62,683 nt of DNA. It comes from Betaproteobacteria bacterium. GTDB taxonomy: Bacteria; Pseudomonadota; Gammaproteobacteria; Burkholderiales; SG8-39. A program made the position numbers and the translations under genes. Under the pieces are notes generated by a model. The model made no database searches and was not told where the DNA came from. It saw only the letters and a program-made list of their open reading frames with translations. The DNA lies in the NCBI GenBank assembly GCA_947482825.1, contig CANKMT010000019.1, positions 1 through 62,683 on the forward strand, written 5' to 3'. Position 1 is the first letter of the stretch; each line of letters begins with the position of its first letter. Positions 45,139 to 55,143 of the stretch are shown in pieces.

Positions 45139-45615
45139 CTAAGCCGCAGCGACGACCCTCTCGCGCACCTCGGCCAGCCACTCGCCGGCCCACTCCTCGG
45201 CTTTTTCCTCCGGCAGCACGCCGGAGGACGCATCGTGCTGGATGCGCTCGCCGACCCTTTGCGCGCCGAGCTCTTGCAGCAATTCGTCAAACCGCTTGCC
45301 GCCGAAGTTGAAGGTTTCGGCATAGGTGCGATCGCCCAGGCCGAATACGCCATAACGCACGGCGGAAAGGTCGGGGCGCGTCGAGCGCAAGTCGTCGAGC
45401 AGCTTCTTCGCGTTATCGGGCACGTCGCCCTGCCCGTAGGTCGATGTGCAAACCAGGATCACGCCTTCCCGATCGAAGACCGAGGCGTCGAGGTTGTCCA
45501 TCAGCAGCGTCTCGACGGCGACGTCGTCGGCATCCCAGATGAGTTCGAGTTCCTGCGCAACCAGTTGCGCGGTGCCGGTCATGGTGCCGACGAGGATGAT
45601 GATCTTGAGTTTCAT
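45139..45615 (-). CDS. Flavodoxin (MioC-like)
   Basis: A 158-residue short flavodoxin. The FMN phosphate loop is VGTMTGTAQLVA near the N-terminus, and STYGQGDVPDNA and FGLGDRTYAETFNFGGKRFD are the isoalloxazine loops. It is divergent from boxR, sharing the same control region. An electron carrier next to the benzoyl-CoA epoxidase genes, with the BoxA reductase gene absent from the window, raises the possibility that it feeds electrons to BoxB; that is inference. Confidence 0.9.
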   Translation of the reverse strand: MKLKIIILVGTMTGTAQLVAQELELIWDADDVAVETLLMDNLDASVFDREGVILVCTSTYGQGDVPDNAKKLLDDLRSTRPDLSAVRYGVFGLGDRTYAETFNFGGKRFDELLQELGAQRVGERIQHDASSGVLPEEKAEEWAGEWLAEVRERVVAAA

Positions 45616-45638
45616 TTCGGAGACTGGGGGGGTGGCGA

Positions 45639-45683
45639 TTGACAGACATTATAATGCAGTTCATACTAGACTTAAGCATTATA
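45639..45683 (+). promoter_or_regulatory. boxR promoter with flanking inverted repeat
   Basis: TTGACA (45639-45644) and CATACT (45662-45667) are separated by exactly 17 bp. An inverted repeat, TATAATGC (45650-45657) and GCATTATA (45676-45683), places one arm in the spacer and the other around the expected transcription start. This is a typical arrangement for a repressor site and fits autoregulation by BoxR with benzoyl-CoA as inducer. Confidence 0.6.
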
Positions 45684-45704
45684 TTTCATCTACCCCACCC
45701 CCGA

Positions 45705-46472
45705 TTGAACGCAACCGCCACCCTCCGCACCCAGACCGAGGACGAAGCATTCCTCGCCCTCTTGGGCGAGCGTGTGCGCACATGGCGGGACAGCCACCGC
45801 ATGACGCGCAAGGCGCTGGCCCTTTCGTCAGGCGTCTCGGAGCGCTACCTCGCGCAGCTTGAATCCGGGCAGGGCAACATGTCGATCCTGCTGCTGCGTC
45901 AGCTATCCCAGGCCATGCAGGTACCGGTGGAGACCCTCGTGCGCGAGGAGCCCGGCGTGCCGCGGCGCGATCGCATCGCGTTGATCGGCTTGCGCGGCGC
46001 CGGGAAATCCTCGCTCGGCGCCCGGCTTGCCGCCGACCTCGGGATGCCTTTCATCGAACTCGACCGGGAAATCGAGCGCGAAGCCGGCGCCACGCTTGCT
46101 GAACTGTTCGGCATGTACGGGCAGGAAGGTTACCGCCGATTCGAACGCCGCGCCCTTGAGCGCGTGCTCGCGGAAAACGAGCGCTGCTTGATCGCCACCG
46201 GCGGAAGCATCGTCACGGCGCCGGAAACCTATGCGCGCCTGCTCTCGAACTGCAAAACGGTCTGGCTCAAGGCCGCGCCTGAAGAGCACATGGCCCGCGT
46301 GATCGCGCAGGGCGACATGCGCCCCATCCGCGGCCACGCAGCGGCGATGGACGACCTGAAGCAACTGCTGATCGAGCGCAACCACCTCTATGCGCAGGCC
46401 GACCGGGCAGTGGACACCGCCGGCCGCACGCTGCGCCAGAGCCTCTCCGAATTGAAGAAGGCGACCCAATGA
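45705..46472 (+). CDS. boxR: BoxR/BzdR-type benzoyl-CoA-responsive regulator
   Basis: A 255-residue regulator (from the TTG at 45705). Residues 15-80 form an XRE-type helix-turn-helix (RMTRKALALSSGVSERYLAQLESG). From residue 90 it is a shikimate kinase-like domain with a P-loop GLRGAGKSS and FIELDREIE, which in BzdR/BoxR binds benzoyl-CoA and not shikimate. The in-frame codons at 45639 (the -35 box) and 45654 (inside the operator arm) are unlikely starts, since the promoter lies there. The stop overlaps boxC by 4 bp, so the regulator is cotranscribed with the enzymes it controls. Confidence 0.92.
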   Translation: MNATATLRTQTEDEAFLALLGERVRTWRDSHRMTRKALALSSGVSERYLAQLESGQGNMSILLLRQLSQAMQVPVETLVREEPGVPRRDRIALIGLRGAGKSSLGARLAADLGMPFIELDREIEREAGATLAELFGMYGQEGYRRFERRALERVLAENERCLIATGGSIVTAPETYARLLSNCKTVWLKAAPEEHMARVIAQGDMRPIRGHAAAMDDLKQLLIERNHLYAQADRAVDTAGRTLRQSLSELKKATQ

Positions 46473-48112
46473 TCACTTTCGACACCAGTCCCGACAAATA
46501 CAACCACTGGAAACTCAGCGTAGAGCCGCCGGTCGCGACGCTCACGCTCGATATCCAGGAGGACAAGGGGCTGTTCCCGACCTACAAGCTCAAGCTCAAC
46601 TCCTACGACCTCGGTGTGGATATCGAACTGAACGACGCGCTGAACCGCATCCGCTTCGAGCATCCCGAGGTCAGGAGCGTGGTGGTGACCTCGGGCAAGC
46701 CGCGCATGTTCTGTTCGGGCGCCAACATCTACATGCTCGGCCAGAGCACGCATGCGTGGAAGGTGAACTTCTGCAAGTTCACCAACGAGACGAGGAACGG
46801 CATCGAGGACTCCAGCCGCAATTCGGGCCTCAAGTTCCTCGCCGCGCTCAACGGCGCCACCGCCGGAGGAGGGTACGAGATGGCGCTCGCGTGCGACGAG
46901 ATCGCCATGATCGATGACCGCTCCTCGGCCGTGAGCCTGCCCGAAGTGCCGCTGCTTGGCGTTCTGCCCGGCACCGGCGGCCTGACGCGCCTGGTGGACA
47001 AGCGCAAGATGCGCCGCGACCTGGCGGATGTTTTCTGCACGACGTCGGAGGGCGTGCGCGCCGACCGGGCCAAGGAATGGCGGCTCGTGGACCACGTCGC
47101 CAAGCCCGCGGCGTTTACCGAAATGGTCAAGGCCCGCGCCCTCGAATTGGCGAAGCTTTCAGACCGGCCGGAAAGCGCGAAGGGCGTGGCGCTCTCACCG
47201 CTAAAGAGAACGATCGACGACAAGGGCTATCACTACGGTCACGTGGACGTCCAGATCGACCGCACGGCTCGCAAGGCCACGATCACAGTCAAGGGACCGC
47301 AGGGCGCGCAGCCCGGGACGATCGACGCGATCCTCGCGCAGGGCGACCAGTGGTGGCCGCTGGCGATGGCGCGCGATCTCGACGATGCCGTTCTCCTCCT
47401 GCGCACCAACGACGCCGAAGTCGGCACCTGGCTGCTGAAGACCGAAGGCTCCATCGACACTGCGCTGGCTTGCGACAAGATCATGGCCGCGAATGCCGGC
47501 CACTGGTTCGTGCGCGAGACGCTCGGGTTCATCCGCCGCACCTTCTCGCGCATCGATGTGGCTTCGAGATCGCTGATCGCCCTCATCGACCAGGGCTCGT
47601 GCTTCGCGGGGACGCTGGCGGAACTCGCGCTCGCCGCCGACCGCAGCTACATGCTTGCGTTGCCCGACGATCCGGCCAAGGCGCCGAAAATCGCGCTCTC
47701 GACGCTCAACTTCGGCCACTTCGAAATGGCCAACCATCGCACGCGCATCGCCACGCGCTTCTGCGACGAGGAAACGCCCATCGAACGCTGCAAGTCGGCC
47801 ATCGGCGAGCCGCTCGACGCCGAAGCCGCGCGGGAACTGGGCCTGGTCACGATCACGCCGGACGACCTCGACTGGGCCGACGAGATCCGCCTCGCGATCG
47901 AAGAGCGCGCAAGCCAGTCGCCGGATGCGCTAACCGCCATGGAAGCGTCGTTGCGTTTCGCGGGCAACGAGACGATGGAGACACGCATCTTCGGGCGCCT
48001 CACGGCGTGGCAGAACTGGGTATTCAACCGGCCCAATGCGGTCGGCGAACAAGGCGCGCTGAAAGTCTACGGTAGCGGCTCAAAAGCGAAATTCAACTGG
48101 GAGAGGGTCTGA
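46469..48112 (+). CDS. boxC: Benzoyl-CoA-dihydrodiol lyase (2,3-epoxybenzoyl-CoA dihydrolase)
   Basis: A 547-residue enzyme that opens the ring of 2,3-epoxybenzoyl-CoA, giving 3,4-dehydroadipyl-CoA semialdehyde and formate. It is a double crotonase-fold protein: VTSGKPRMFCSGANIYML and GGGYEMALACDEIAMID form the CoA pocket in the first half, and GTLAELALAADRSYML the diverged second half. Length matches BoxC. It follows boxR with ATGA overlap and precedes boxB by 2 bp. Confidence 0.95.
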   Translation: MITFDTSPDKYNHWKLSVEPPVATLTLDIQEDKGLFPTYKLKLNSYDLGVDIELNDALNRIRFEHPEVRSVVVTSGKPRMFCSGANIYMLGQSTHAWKVNFCKFTNETRNGIEDSSRNSGLKFLAALNGATAGGGYEMALACDEIAMIDDRSSAVSLPEVPLLGVLPGTGGLTRLVDKRKMRRDLADVFCTTSEGVRADRAKEWRLVDHVAKPAAFTEMVKARALELAKLSDRPESAKGVALSPLKRTIDDKGYHYGHVDVQIDRTARKATITVKGPQGAQPGTIDAILAQGDQWWPLAMARDLDDAVLLLRTNDAEVGTWLLKTEGSIDTALACDKIMAANAGHWFVRETLGFIRRTFSRIDVASRSLIALIDQGSCFAGTLAELALAADRSYMLALPDDPAKAPKIALSTLNFGHFEMANHRTRIATRFCDEETPIERCKSAIGEPLDAEAARELGLVTITPDDLDWADEIRLAIEERASQSPDALTAMEASLRFAGNETMETRIFGRLTAWQNWVFNRPNAVGEQGALKVYGSGSKAKFNWERV

Positions 48113-48114
48113 CA

Positions 48115-49524
<1,410 letters not shown>

Positions 49525-49532
49525 AGGTAACG

Positions 49533-49550
49533 GGGGAACCTGGGTTCCCC
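49533..49550 (+). terminator. Strong hairpin after boxB
   Basis: GGGGAACC (49533-49540), TG, then GGTTCCCC (49543-49550) form an eight-pair inverted repeat 8 bp after the boxB stop. There is no T-tract, and the next gene follows 22 bp later, so it more likely stabilises the boxCB message or gives partial termination before the lactonase gene. Confidence 0.5.
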
Positions 49551-49572
49551 TGCGGCTTAGAGAGGAATTCCC

Positions 49573-50514
49573 ATGGCTGAATGGCAGTCCGCGCAGCGCT
49601 ATCCCGACCCGGCGATCGTTTCTATCGATCCTTCGTTCGATAACTACCGCATCGGCCTTGCCAAAGTCGAGCGCCTCTACACCGGCTGCCGCTGGGCCGA
49701 GGGGCCGGTGTGGCTTGGCGATACCCGGTCGCTGGTCTGGAGCGATATCCCGAACAACCGCATGCTGCGCTGGGACGAGGAGACCGGGCAGACGAGCGTG
49801 TTTCGCAAACCGTCGGACAACGCGAACGGCAACACGCGCGACCGGCAGGGCCGCATCGTCAGCTGCGAACACGGCGGCCGGCGCGTCACCCGCACCGCGC
49901 ACGACGGCACGATCACGGTCGTGGCCGACTCGTACAAAGGCAAGCGGCTCAATTCGCCCAATGACGTGGTGGTGAAGTCCGACGGCTCGATCTGGTTCAC
50001 CGACCCGACCTTCGGCGTGCTCGGCTGGTACGAGGGCGGCAAGGCCGAACCCGAATTGCCGATGAACGTCTACCGCATCGACCCCTCGGGCGGGGTCGAA
50101 CTGGCCGCCGAAGGCATCAACCAGCCCAACGGCCTCGCGTTCTCGCCGGATGAAAAGCTGCTTTACATCGTCGAGTCGCGCTCGGTGCCGCGCAAGATTC
50201 TGGCTTGCGAGGTCAACCCCGACGGCAAGACGCTGGGCGAGCGCAGCGTCCTGATCAACGCCGGCCCCGGCACGCCGGACGGCTTTCGCGTCGACGTGGA
50301 CGGCAACCTCTGGTGCGGCTGGGGCATGGGCGCCGACGGCCTGGACGGCGTGCACGTCTTCAACCCGCAGGGCAAGCTGATCGGGCGCATCGACCTGCCC
50401 GAACGGTGCGCAAATCTCTGCTTCGGCGGCGTGCGGCGCAACCGCCTGTTCATGGCGGCGAGCACCTCGCTGTATTCGCTGTATGTGAATACGCAGGGCG
50501 TCGCTTACGCTTGA
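49573..50514 (+). CDS. SMP-30/gluconolactonase family protein
   Basis: A 313-residue beta-propeller hydrolase of the SMP-30/gluconolactonase family. Metal-site stretches are GCRWAEGPVWLGD (E), KRLNSPNDVVVKSDGSIWFTDPTFG (N and D) and GTPDGFRVDVDGNLW (D). No signal peptide. The Shine-Dalgarno AGAGGAATTCCC lies just upstream. Placed after boxB, it may hydrolyse a lactone by-product of the box route or be an independent sugar lactonase. Confidence 0.88.
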   Translation: MAEWQSAQRYPDPAIVSIDPSFDNYRIGLAKVERLYTGCRWAEGPVWLGDTRSLVWSDIPNNRMLRWDEETGQTSVFRKPSDNANGNTRDRQGRIVSCEHGGRRVTRTAHDGTITVVADSYKGKRLNSPNDVVVKSDGSIWFTDPTFGVLGWYEGGKAEPELPMNVYRIDPSGGVELAAEGINQPNGLAFSPDEKLLYIVESRSVPRKILACEVNPDGKTLGERSVLINAGPGTPDGFRVDVDGNLWCGWGMGADGLDGVHVFNPQGKLIGRIDLPERCANLCFGGVRRNRLFMAASTSLYSLYVNTQGVAYA

Positions 50515-50536
50515 ACGGCCTGATTGCGGGATAAGC

Positions 50537-50555
50537 GCGCCGGGCCGCACGGCGC
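50537..50555. terminator. Hairpin between convergent genes
   Basis: GCGCCG (50537-50542) pairs with CGGCGC (50550-50555) across a 7-base loop, in the 47-bp gap between the lactonase and sulfatase ends. No T-run on either side; a shared transcript-end hairpin is likely. Confidence 0.4.
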
Positions 50556-50561
50556 CTCGCG

Positions 50562-51938
50562 TCAGATGCCGAGCGCTTCGGCCGTGAGCTTGCGCAATTC
50601 CTTCTTGACCGCCTCGCGTTCCTTGGCGACCGTAGGGTCCGAAGCGAGGTTCTTCATCTCGTAAGGGTCCTTCTCGAGGTCGTACATCTCGGCCATTCCT
50701 TGATGATGCGTCCAGTGGATGTACTTGTAACGCTCGGTGCGCACCGCCTTGTAACCCATGCCGACGATCCACGGCCAGGCCCCTTCGCTCCAGTACTCGC
50801 ACAGGAAGGACTTGCGCCATTTCCCGGTCCGGCCTTTCATCAGCGGCACCAGCGACTTGCCCTGCACCGTGTCGCCCGGCTTGCCGCCGGCCAGCTCGAT
50901 GAGCGTAGGCGCGATGTCGATCGCGAGAATCATCTGGTTGAACTTGGCGCCCGCCGCGATGCGCTTCGGGTAGCGCACATAGAAGGCGGTGCGGATGCCC
51001 TCCTCGTACGCGAAGCGGCGCTCGACCGTGAGCCCGTGCTCGCCGAAAAAGAATCCGTTGTCGCCGAGGAACACGATGCAGGTGTTGTCGAGCTGTTTCG
51101 TGGCCTCGAGCGCTTCGAGCAGCATCCCTACGCCCTCGTCCACCGAGGCCATCATCGCGGCACGTTTCCTGATCTCTTCCTGCGTTCCGCCGTCCATTGC
51201 GGCGAGGATGTCGCGGGACAGCGGCTGAGCGCGCGCTTCGAACATCATTTTCAGGGCGGGCTTGTCTTTGGCGACCTCATCGAGCGGCAGCATGTTCGGC
51301 CGCTTGGGATAGGTCTTGCCCTCATACAGGTGCTTGTGGCGCTCGGGCAGCGTGTAGCCGCCGATGGTCGAGGCGTCGATGCCGCCGCTTGCGTTCTGGT
51401 GCAGGTCGGGATGCACCGCCTTGTGGGCGAAGAAGAGCGCGAACGGGGACTTCCGCTTCTTCTTCACGAAGTCGACCGCGCGCGAATTGAGGATGTCGGT
51501 CATGTAGCCCTGGACTTGGTGCTCGCTGCCGTTCTCCCAAAGGATCGGGTCGATGAGCTGGCCCTGGCCCTTGAAGCTCACCCAGTGGTCGTAGCCGGGG
51601 CGCGGGCTCGAATCGTTGCCCATGTGCCACTTGCCCACATGCGCCGTCTCGTAGCCGAGCGCCTTGAGGGCGAGGTGGTAGTTGTCGAGGCGATGGCTCG
51701 CGATGTCGCGGCCCACGTTGTCGATGATGCCGTGGCGCGAGGCGTACTGGCCGGTGAGGATCGAGGCGCGGTTCGGCGAGCACAGCGGGGTGGTGTGGAA
51801 CGCGTTCTCGAACATCGCGCCCTCGCGGGCGAGGCGGTCGATGTTCGGGGTTTTCATGTACGGATGGCCGGAGATGCTCGTCTCGTCGAAACGCAGGTCG
51901 TCGATGAGGATGACGATAAGGTTGGGTTTTCTGGCCAT
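50562..51938 (-). CDS. Sulfatase (type I, formylglycine-dependent)
   Basis: A 458-residue arylsulfatase-family hydrolase. The metal-binding DD at residues 13-14 (LIDDLRFDE), the maturation motif C53-x-P55-x-R57 (LCSPNRASILTG), GKWHMG and GDNGFFFGEHGL are conserved. C53 would be converted to formylglycine by a separate enzyme, not seen here. No signal peptide, so the enzyme appears cytoplasmic. Divergent from the deaminase gene. It could act on sulfate or phosphonate monoesters. Confidence 0.92.
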   Translation of the reverse strand: MARKPNLIVILIDDLRFDETSISGHPYMKTPNIDRLAREGAMFENAFHTTPLCSPNRASILTGQYASRHGIIDNVGRDIASHRLDNYHLALKALGYETAHVGKWHMGNDSSPRPGYDHWVSFKGQGQLIDPILWENGSEHQVQGYMTDILNSRAVDFVKKKRKSPFALFFAHKAVHPDLHQNASGGIDASTIGGYTLPERHKHLYEGKTYPKRPNMLPLDEVAKDKPALKMMFEARAQPLSRDILAAMDGGTQEEIRKRAAMMASVDEGVGMLLEALEATKQLDNTCIVFLGDNGFFFGEHGLTVERRFAYEEGIRTAFYVRYPKRIAAGAKFNQMILAIDIAPTLIELAGGKPGDTVQGKSLVPLMKGRTGKWRKSFLCEYWSEGAWPWIVGMGYKAVRTERYKYIHWTHHQGMAEMYDLEKDPYEMKNLASDPTVAKEREAVKKELRKLTAEALGI

Positions 51939-52016
51939 GGAATGCTCCGGTTCGCGAAAGCCGGGAGTTTATCCGCATCGCCCCCGAACGGCGCGGCTTG
52001 GTACACTCCGCCGACC

Positions 52017-52523
52017 ATGACCGAAACAACGAAACTCGACTCTGACACCGATTTCGGGCCGCTGCGCGAAGCGATCGCGCTTTCGGAGGCGGCGAGAAAG
52101 CGCGGCAACATGCCGTTCGGCGCGGTGCTGGTCGCGCCCGACGGCACCGTCCTCGCGCGATCTGAGAACGCCATCGTGACCGATCGCGACATCACTTCGC
52201 ATGCGGAAATCAATGCGATCCGCGCGGCCTCGAAGCATTGCACGCCCCAACAGATCGCCGCGGCTACGATGTACGCAAGCGGCGAGCCGTGCCCGATGTG
52301 CTCGGGCGCGATGATCCGCACCGGCGTGCGCCGCGTGGTGTTCGGCATCCGAGCCACAGTCGCCACGCCATACCTGCCGGGCGCCGTCGGCGCGATGGTG
52401 GGCAGCGTGGACTGCCGCAAGGTCTTCGCGGTCGCGCCGACGCCGGTGGACGTTCGCGGCCCGGTGCTCGAGGACGAGGCAAAAGCGCCTTTCGAGGCCT
52501 TCGCCGCGCGCGGCGCGCGTTAG
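52017..52523 (+). CDS. Nucleoside/guanine deaminase family protein
   Basis: A 168-residue zinc hydrolase of the cytidine/deoxycytidylate deaminase superfamily. H62-x-E64 (SHAEINAI) and C92-x-x-C95 (GEPCPMCSGAM) form the zinc site with its catalytic glutamate. The C-terminus resembles guanine deaminase/tRNA-adenosine deaminase-like proteins, but it is not the housekeeping TadA type by length and tail. Followed 30 bp later by the CoA ligase gene. Confidence 0.88.
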   Translation: MTETTKLDSDTDFGPLREAIALSEAARKRGNMPFGAVLVAPDGTVLARSENAIVTDRDITSHAEINAIRAASKHCTPQQIAAATMYASGEPCPMCSGAMIRTGVRRVVFGIRATVATPYLPGAVGAMVGSVDCRKVFAVAPTPVDVRGPVLEDEAKAPFEAFAARGAR

Positions 52524-52553
52524 CCGCAAGCCTTTCTTGGGAGCAGGCAAGAG

Positions 52554-54317
52554 ATGACCGCGCGATTGCATTCGGCTCTGCGCTTTGCCCCCGCGCAGGT
52601 GCACGTCGAGAAACGTGGCGATGGCACCATGATCCTGCGTTCGCCGCAGACGCTCGGCAGTTACCCGCGCGCCGTCGGCGAATGGCTCGTGCAATGGGCG
52701 CGGAAGGAACCGCAGCGCATCTTCCTCGCCGAGCGCGCGGGCGAAACGTGGCGCAAGGTGACCTATGCCGAAGCCCTCGACGCGGCCCGCCGGATCGGCG
52801 AATCGTTGCTCGCGCGCGGACTCAATGCTTCACGCCCGGTCGCGATCCTGTCGGACAACTCGGTGGACCACGCGCTGCTCGCGCTTGGCGCAATGCACGC
52901 CGGTGTCCCGGTGGCGCCGATCTCGCCGGCCTACTCGCTCATGTCGAAGGACCACGCGAAACTCAAGGCGATCTTCGACCTGCTCAAGCCCGGCCTCGTG
53001 TTCGCGCAGGATGCGGCGAAGTTCGCCCCTGCGCTTGCCGTGGTCGGCGCAACCGCCGCGCCGATCGGCGAACTGCTTTCATCGCAACCCGGCGCGCGAA
53101 TCGATGCGGCCTTCGCCTCGGTCGGTCCGGACACGGTGGCCAAGATCCTGTTCACCTCGGGCTCCACCGGCATGCCCAAGGGCGTCATCAACACGCACCG
53201 CATGCTGGTTTCGAACCAGCAGGCCTGGGCGCAGCTCTGGCCTTTTGTCGAGGACACGCCGCCGGTCCTGTGCGAATGGCTGCCGTGGAACCACACCTTC
53301 GGCGGCAACGCGACCTTCAACATGGTCTTGAGGAACGGCGGCACCATGTACGTCGACGGCGGCAAGCCCGCGCCCGGCCTGGTGGAAGCCACGGTGAAGA
53401 ACCTGCTTGAGGTGTCGCCCACGATGTATTTCAACGTGCCGCGCGGCTTCGACCTGCTGCTGCCTTTCCTCGAGTCGGACGCGGCGCTGCGGAAGAATTT
53501 CTTCCGCAACCTCGACGTGATCTTTTATGCGGGCGCCGCGCTGCCGCAGAACCTTTGGGAGCGCCTCGAGGCCCTCGCAGTCGCCGAGAACGGCGGCAGG
53601 CTTTCCATGCTGTCGGCCTGGGGCTCGACCGAGACCTCGCCGATGGCCGCCTGCGTGCACTATCACATCGAACGCGCCGGCGTGGTCGGCAACCCGGCGC
53701 CGGGCACCGAATTGAAGCTCGTGCCCTCGGGCGGCAAGCTGGAGGTGCGAGTGCGCGGGCCCAACGTCACGCCGGGCTACTACGGGCGCGATGACCTCAG
53801 CAAGGCGGCGTTCGACGAAGAGGGCTTCTACCGCATCGGCGACGCGATGAAATTCGCCGATGAAAACGACCCGGCCAAGGGCATCACGTTCGACGGCCGG
53901 GTGGCGGAAGACTTCAAGCTCATGTCGGGCACGTGGGTGCACGTGGGCGCGGTGCGCGTGAAGCTGATCGCCGCTTGCGATCCGTTGGTGCAGGACGCGG
54001 TGATCACCGGGCACGATCGGGAAGAGATGGGCGCGCTGGTGTTCGTGAACCCGGCCGCGGCCAAGGCGCTCGGGCTCGATGCGGACGGTGTGAGGGAAAG
54101 ACTCCGTGCGTCGTTGGACAAACTCGTCCGCGAATCTACCGGCAGTTCGACCGCGCCGGTAAGGTTGCTCGTGATGGACGATCCGCCCTCAATCGACGCC
54201 AACGAGATCACCGACAAGGGCTACATCAACCAGCGCGCGGTGCTCGAGCGGCGCGCTGTGTTGGTGGAGAGGCTTTACTCGGGCGCGCCGGAGGTCATCC
54301 GCGCCGCCGGGTTCTGA
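52554..54317 (+). CDS. Feruloyl-CoA synthase-like AMP-dependent acid-CoA ligase
   Basis: A 587-residue adenylate-forming enzyme. The P-loop is FTSGSTGMPKGVINTH; WGSTETSPM, PGYYGRDDLSK and the unusual stretch GRVAEDFKLMSGTWVHVG are like feruloyl-CoA synthase, which activates hydroxycinnamates before chain shortening to hydroxybenzoates. No enoyl-CoA hydratase/aldolase or vanillin dehydrogenase gene is adjacent, so the substrate is not secure. If correct, it would supply 4-hydroxybenzoate or vanillate to the other pathways in the window. Confidence 0.8.
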   Translation: MTARLHSALRFAPAQVHVEKRGDGTMILRSPQTLGSYPRAVGEWLVQWARKEPQRIFLAERAGETWRKVTYAEALDAARRIGESLLARGLNASRPVAILSDNSVDHALLALGAMHAGVPVAPISPAYSLMSKDHAKLKAIFDLLKPGLVFAQDAAKFAPALAVVGATAAPIGELLSSQPGARIDAAFASVGPDTVAKILFTSGSTGMPKGVINTHRMLVSNQQAWAQLWPFVEDTPPVLCEWLPWNHTFGGNATFNMVLRNGGTMYVDGGKPAPGLVEATVKNLLEVSPTMYFNVPRGFDLLLPFLESDAALRKNFFRNLDVIFYAGAALPQNLWERLEALAVAENGGRLSMLSAWGSTETSPMAACVHYHIERAGVVGNPAPGTELKLVPSGGKLEVRVRGPNVTPGYYGRDDLSKAAFDEEGFYRIGDAMKFADENDPAKGITFDGRVAEDFKLMSGTWVHVGAVRVKLIAACDPLVQDAVITGHDREEMGALVFVNPAAAKALGLDADGVRERLRASLDKLVRESTGSSTAPVRLLVMDDPPSIDANEITDKGYINQRAVLERRAVLVERLYSGAPEVIRAAGF

Positions 54318-54372
54318 CCAGGCCCGGAGAGTTCAATCGCCGGCCGCGTCTTCCGGGCGCATATGCTATTCT

Positions 54373-54393
54373 TGTATTCGCTGATGTATTCGC
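54373..54393 (+). promoter_or_regulatory. Direct repeats upstream of the RHH antitoxin gene
   Basis: TGTATTCGC occurs twice, at 54373-54381 and 54385-54393, with a 12-bp period, 26 bp before the antitoxin start. Short repeats spaced about one helical turn are typical sites for ribbon-helix-helix dimers, so this is a candidate autoregulatory operator. Confidence 0.45.
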
Positions 54394-54418
54394 AGGGTCA
54401 TTCCCCATGGAGGCCGCC

Positions 54419-54676
54419 ATGCCTTTGGTAATCCGTCTGGACGCGGAACTGGAATCGGGCCTTCGCGCCCTGAGCGCCGAACAGAACATGCCACAGGCCG
54501 AGATCGTGCGCAGTCTGATCCGCGAGCGGCTTGCACAGCGCAAGGGCGGAAAATCCGCGTTCGAAATCGCCCGCGCGATGGGCGTGATCGGCATCGACCG
54601 CGATCCGCGGCGCGATGTCGCCAAACAACATTCGAAATACGTGAAAGCAGCTTTGCGTGGCAAGCGTCCTGCTTGA
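54419..54676 (+). CDS. Ribbon-helix-helix antitoxin
   Basis: An 85-residue protein. MPLVIRLDAELESGLRALSAEQNMPQAEIVRSLIRERLAQRK is the ribbon-helix-helix DNA-binding and dimer domain; the C-terminal half should wrap the toxin. I preferred the ATG at 54419 because GGAGG lies 5 bp upstream; an in-frame ATG at 54407 is possible. It overlaps the PIN-domain gene by 20 bp, the usual VapB-VapC arrangement. Confidence 0.82.
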   Translation: MPLVIRLDAELESGLRALSAEQNMPQAEIVRSLIRERLAQRKGGKSAFEIARAMGVIGIDRDPRRDVAKQHSKYVKAALRGKRPA

Positions 54677-55058
54677 CACAGGGCCGCTGGTGGCCCTGTT
54701 CAGACGCAACGACACCCACCATGCGCGCGCAGTCGCCTGGTTCAGGAAGCACCGCGGCCTGCTCCTGACTACGCAGGCCGTGGTCACGGAGGCGTGGCAC
54801 CTGGTTTCGGCACCCGCGCGCCTGCCGCTGGTACGCTTCGTCACGGCCGCCTGCGAAATCCTCGAATTCGATGCAGATGGGCAGGCTCGAATTGCTGCGA
54901 CCCTCGAGCGATATGCGGACCTGCCGATGGACTATGCGGATGCAACCCTCGTCGTACAGGGCGAACGCTTTGGGATCGGCGCAATTGCGACCATCGACGT
55001 GAACGATTTCTCTGTTTACCGCCGGGCAAACGGCAAAGCGTTCAAGCTGGTGTTCTAG
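54657..55058 (+). CDS. PIN-domain ribonuclease toxin (VapC-like)
   Basis: A 133-residue PIN-domain protein from a GTG start. The acidic residues that bind Mg2+ are D7 (LLDTGPLVALF), E45 (VTEAW), D95 with D92 (MDYADATLV) and D114 (TIDVNDF). VapC toxins cleave tRNA or rRNA. It partners the ribbon-helix-helix antitoxin that overlaps it. An 85-bp gap follows before the DUF3617 gene. Confidence 0.9.
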   Translation: MASVLLDTGPLVALFRRNDTHHARAVAWFRKHRGLLLTTQAVVTEAWHLVSAPARLPLVRFVTAACEILEFDADGQARIAATLERYADLPMDYADATLVVQGERFGIGAIATIDVNDFSVYRRANGKAFKLVF

Positions 55059-55143
55059 GCCTCGTGGCGGCCAAGCCTGAAGCAACACCGGTCCACGAGT
55101 TTATGGATTCTTTCGTCGTCTGATGTTTACCCGGGAGCGCCGA

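Noticed and set aside
45650..45655. TATAAT as the -10 box of boxR paired with TTGACA at 45639
   Set aside because: The spacer would be only 5 bp. The CATACT at 45662, with a 17-bp spacer, is the proper partner; TATAAT is part of the inverted repeat arm.
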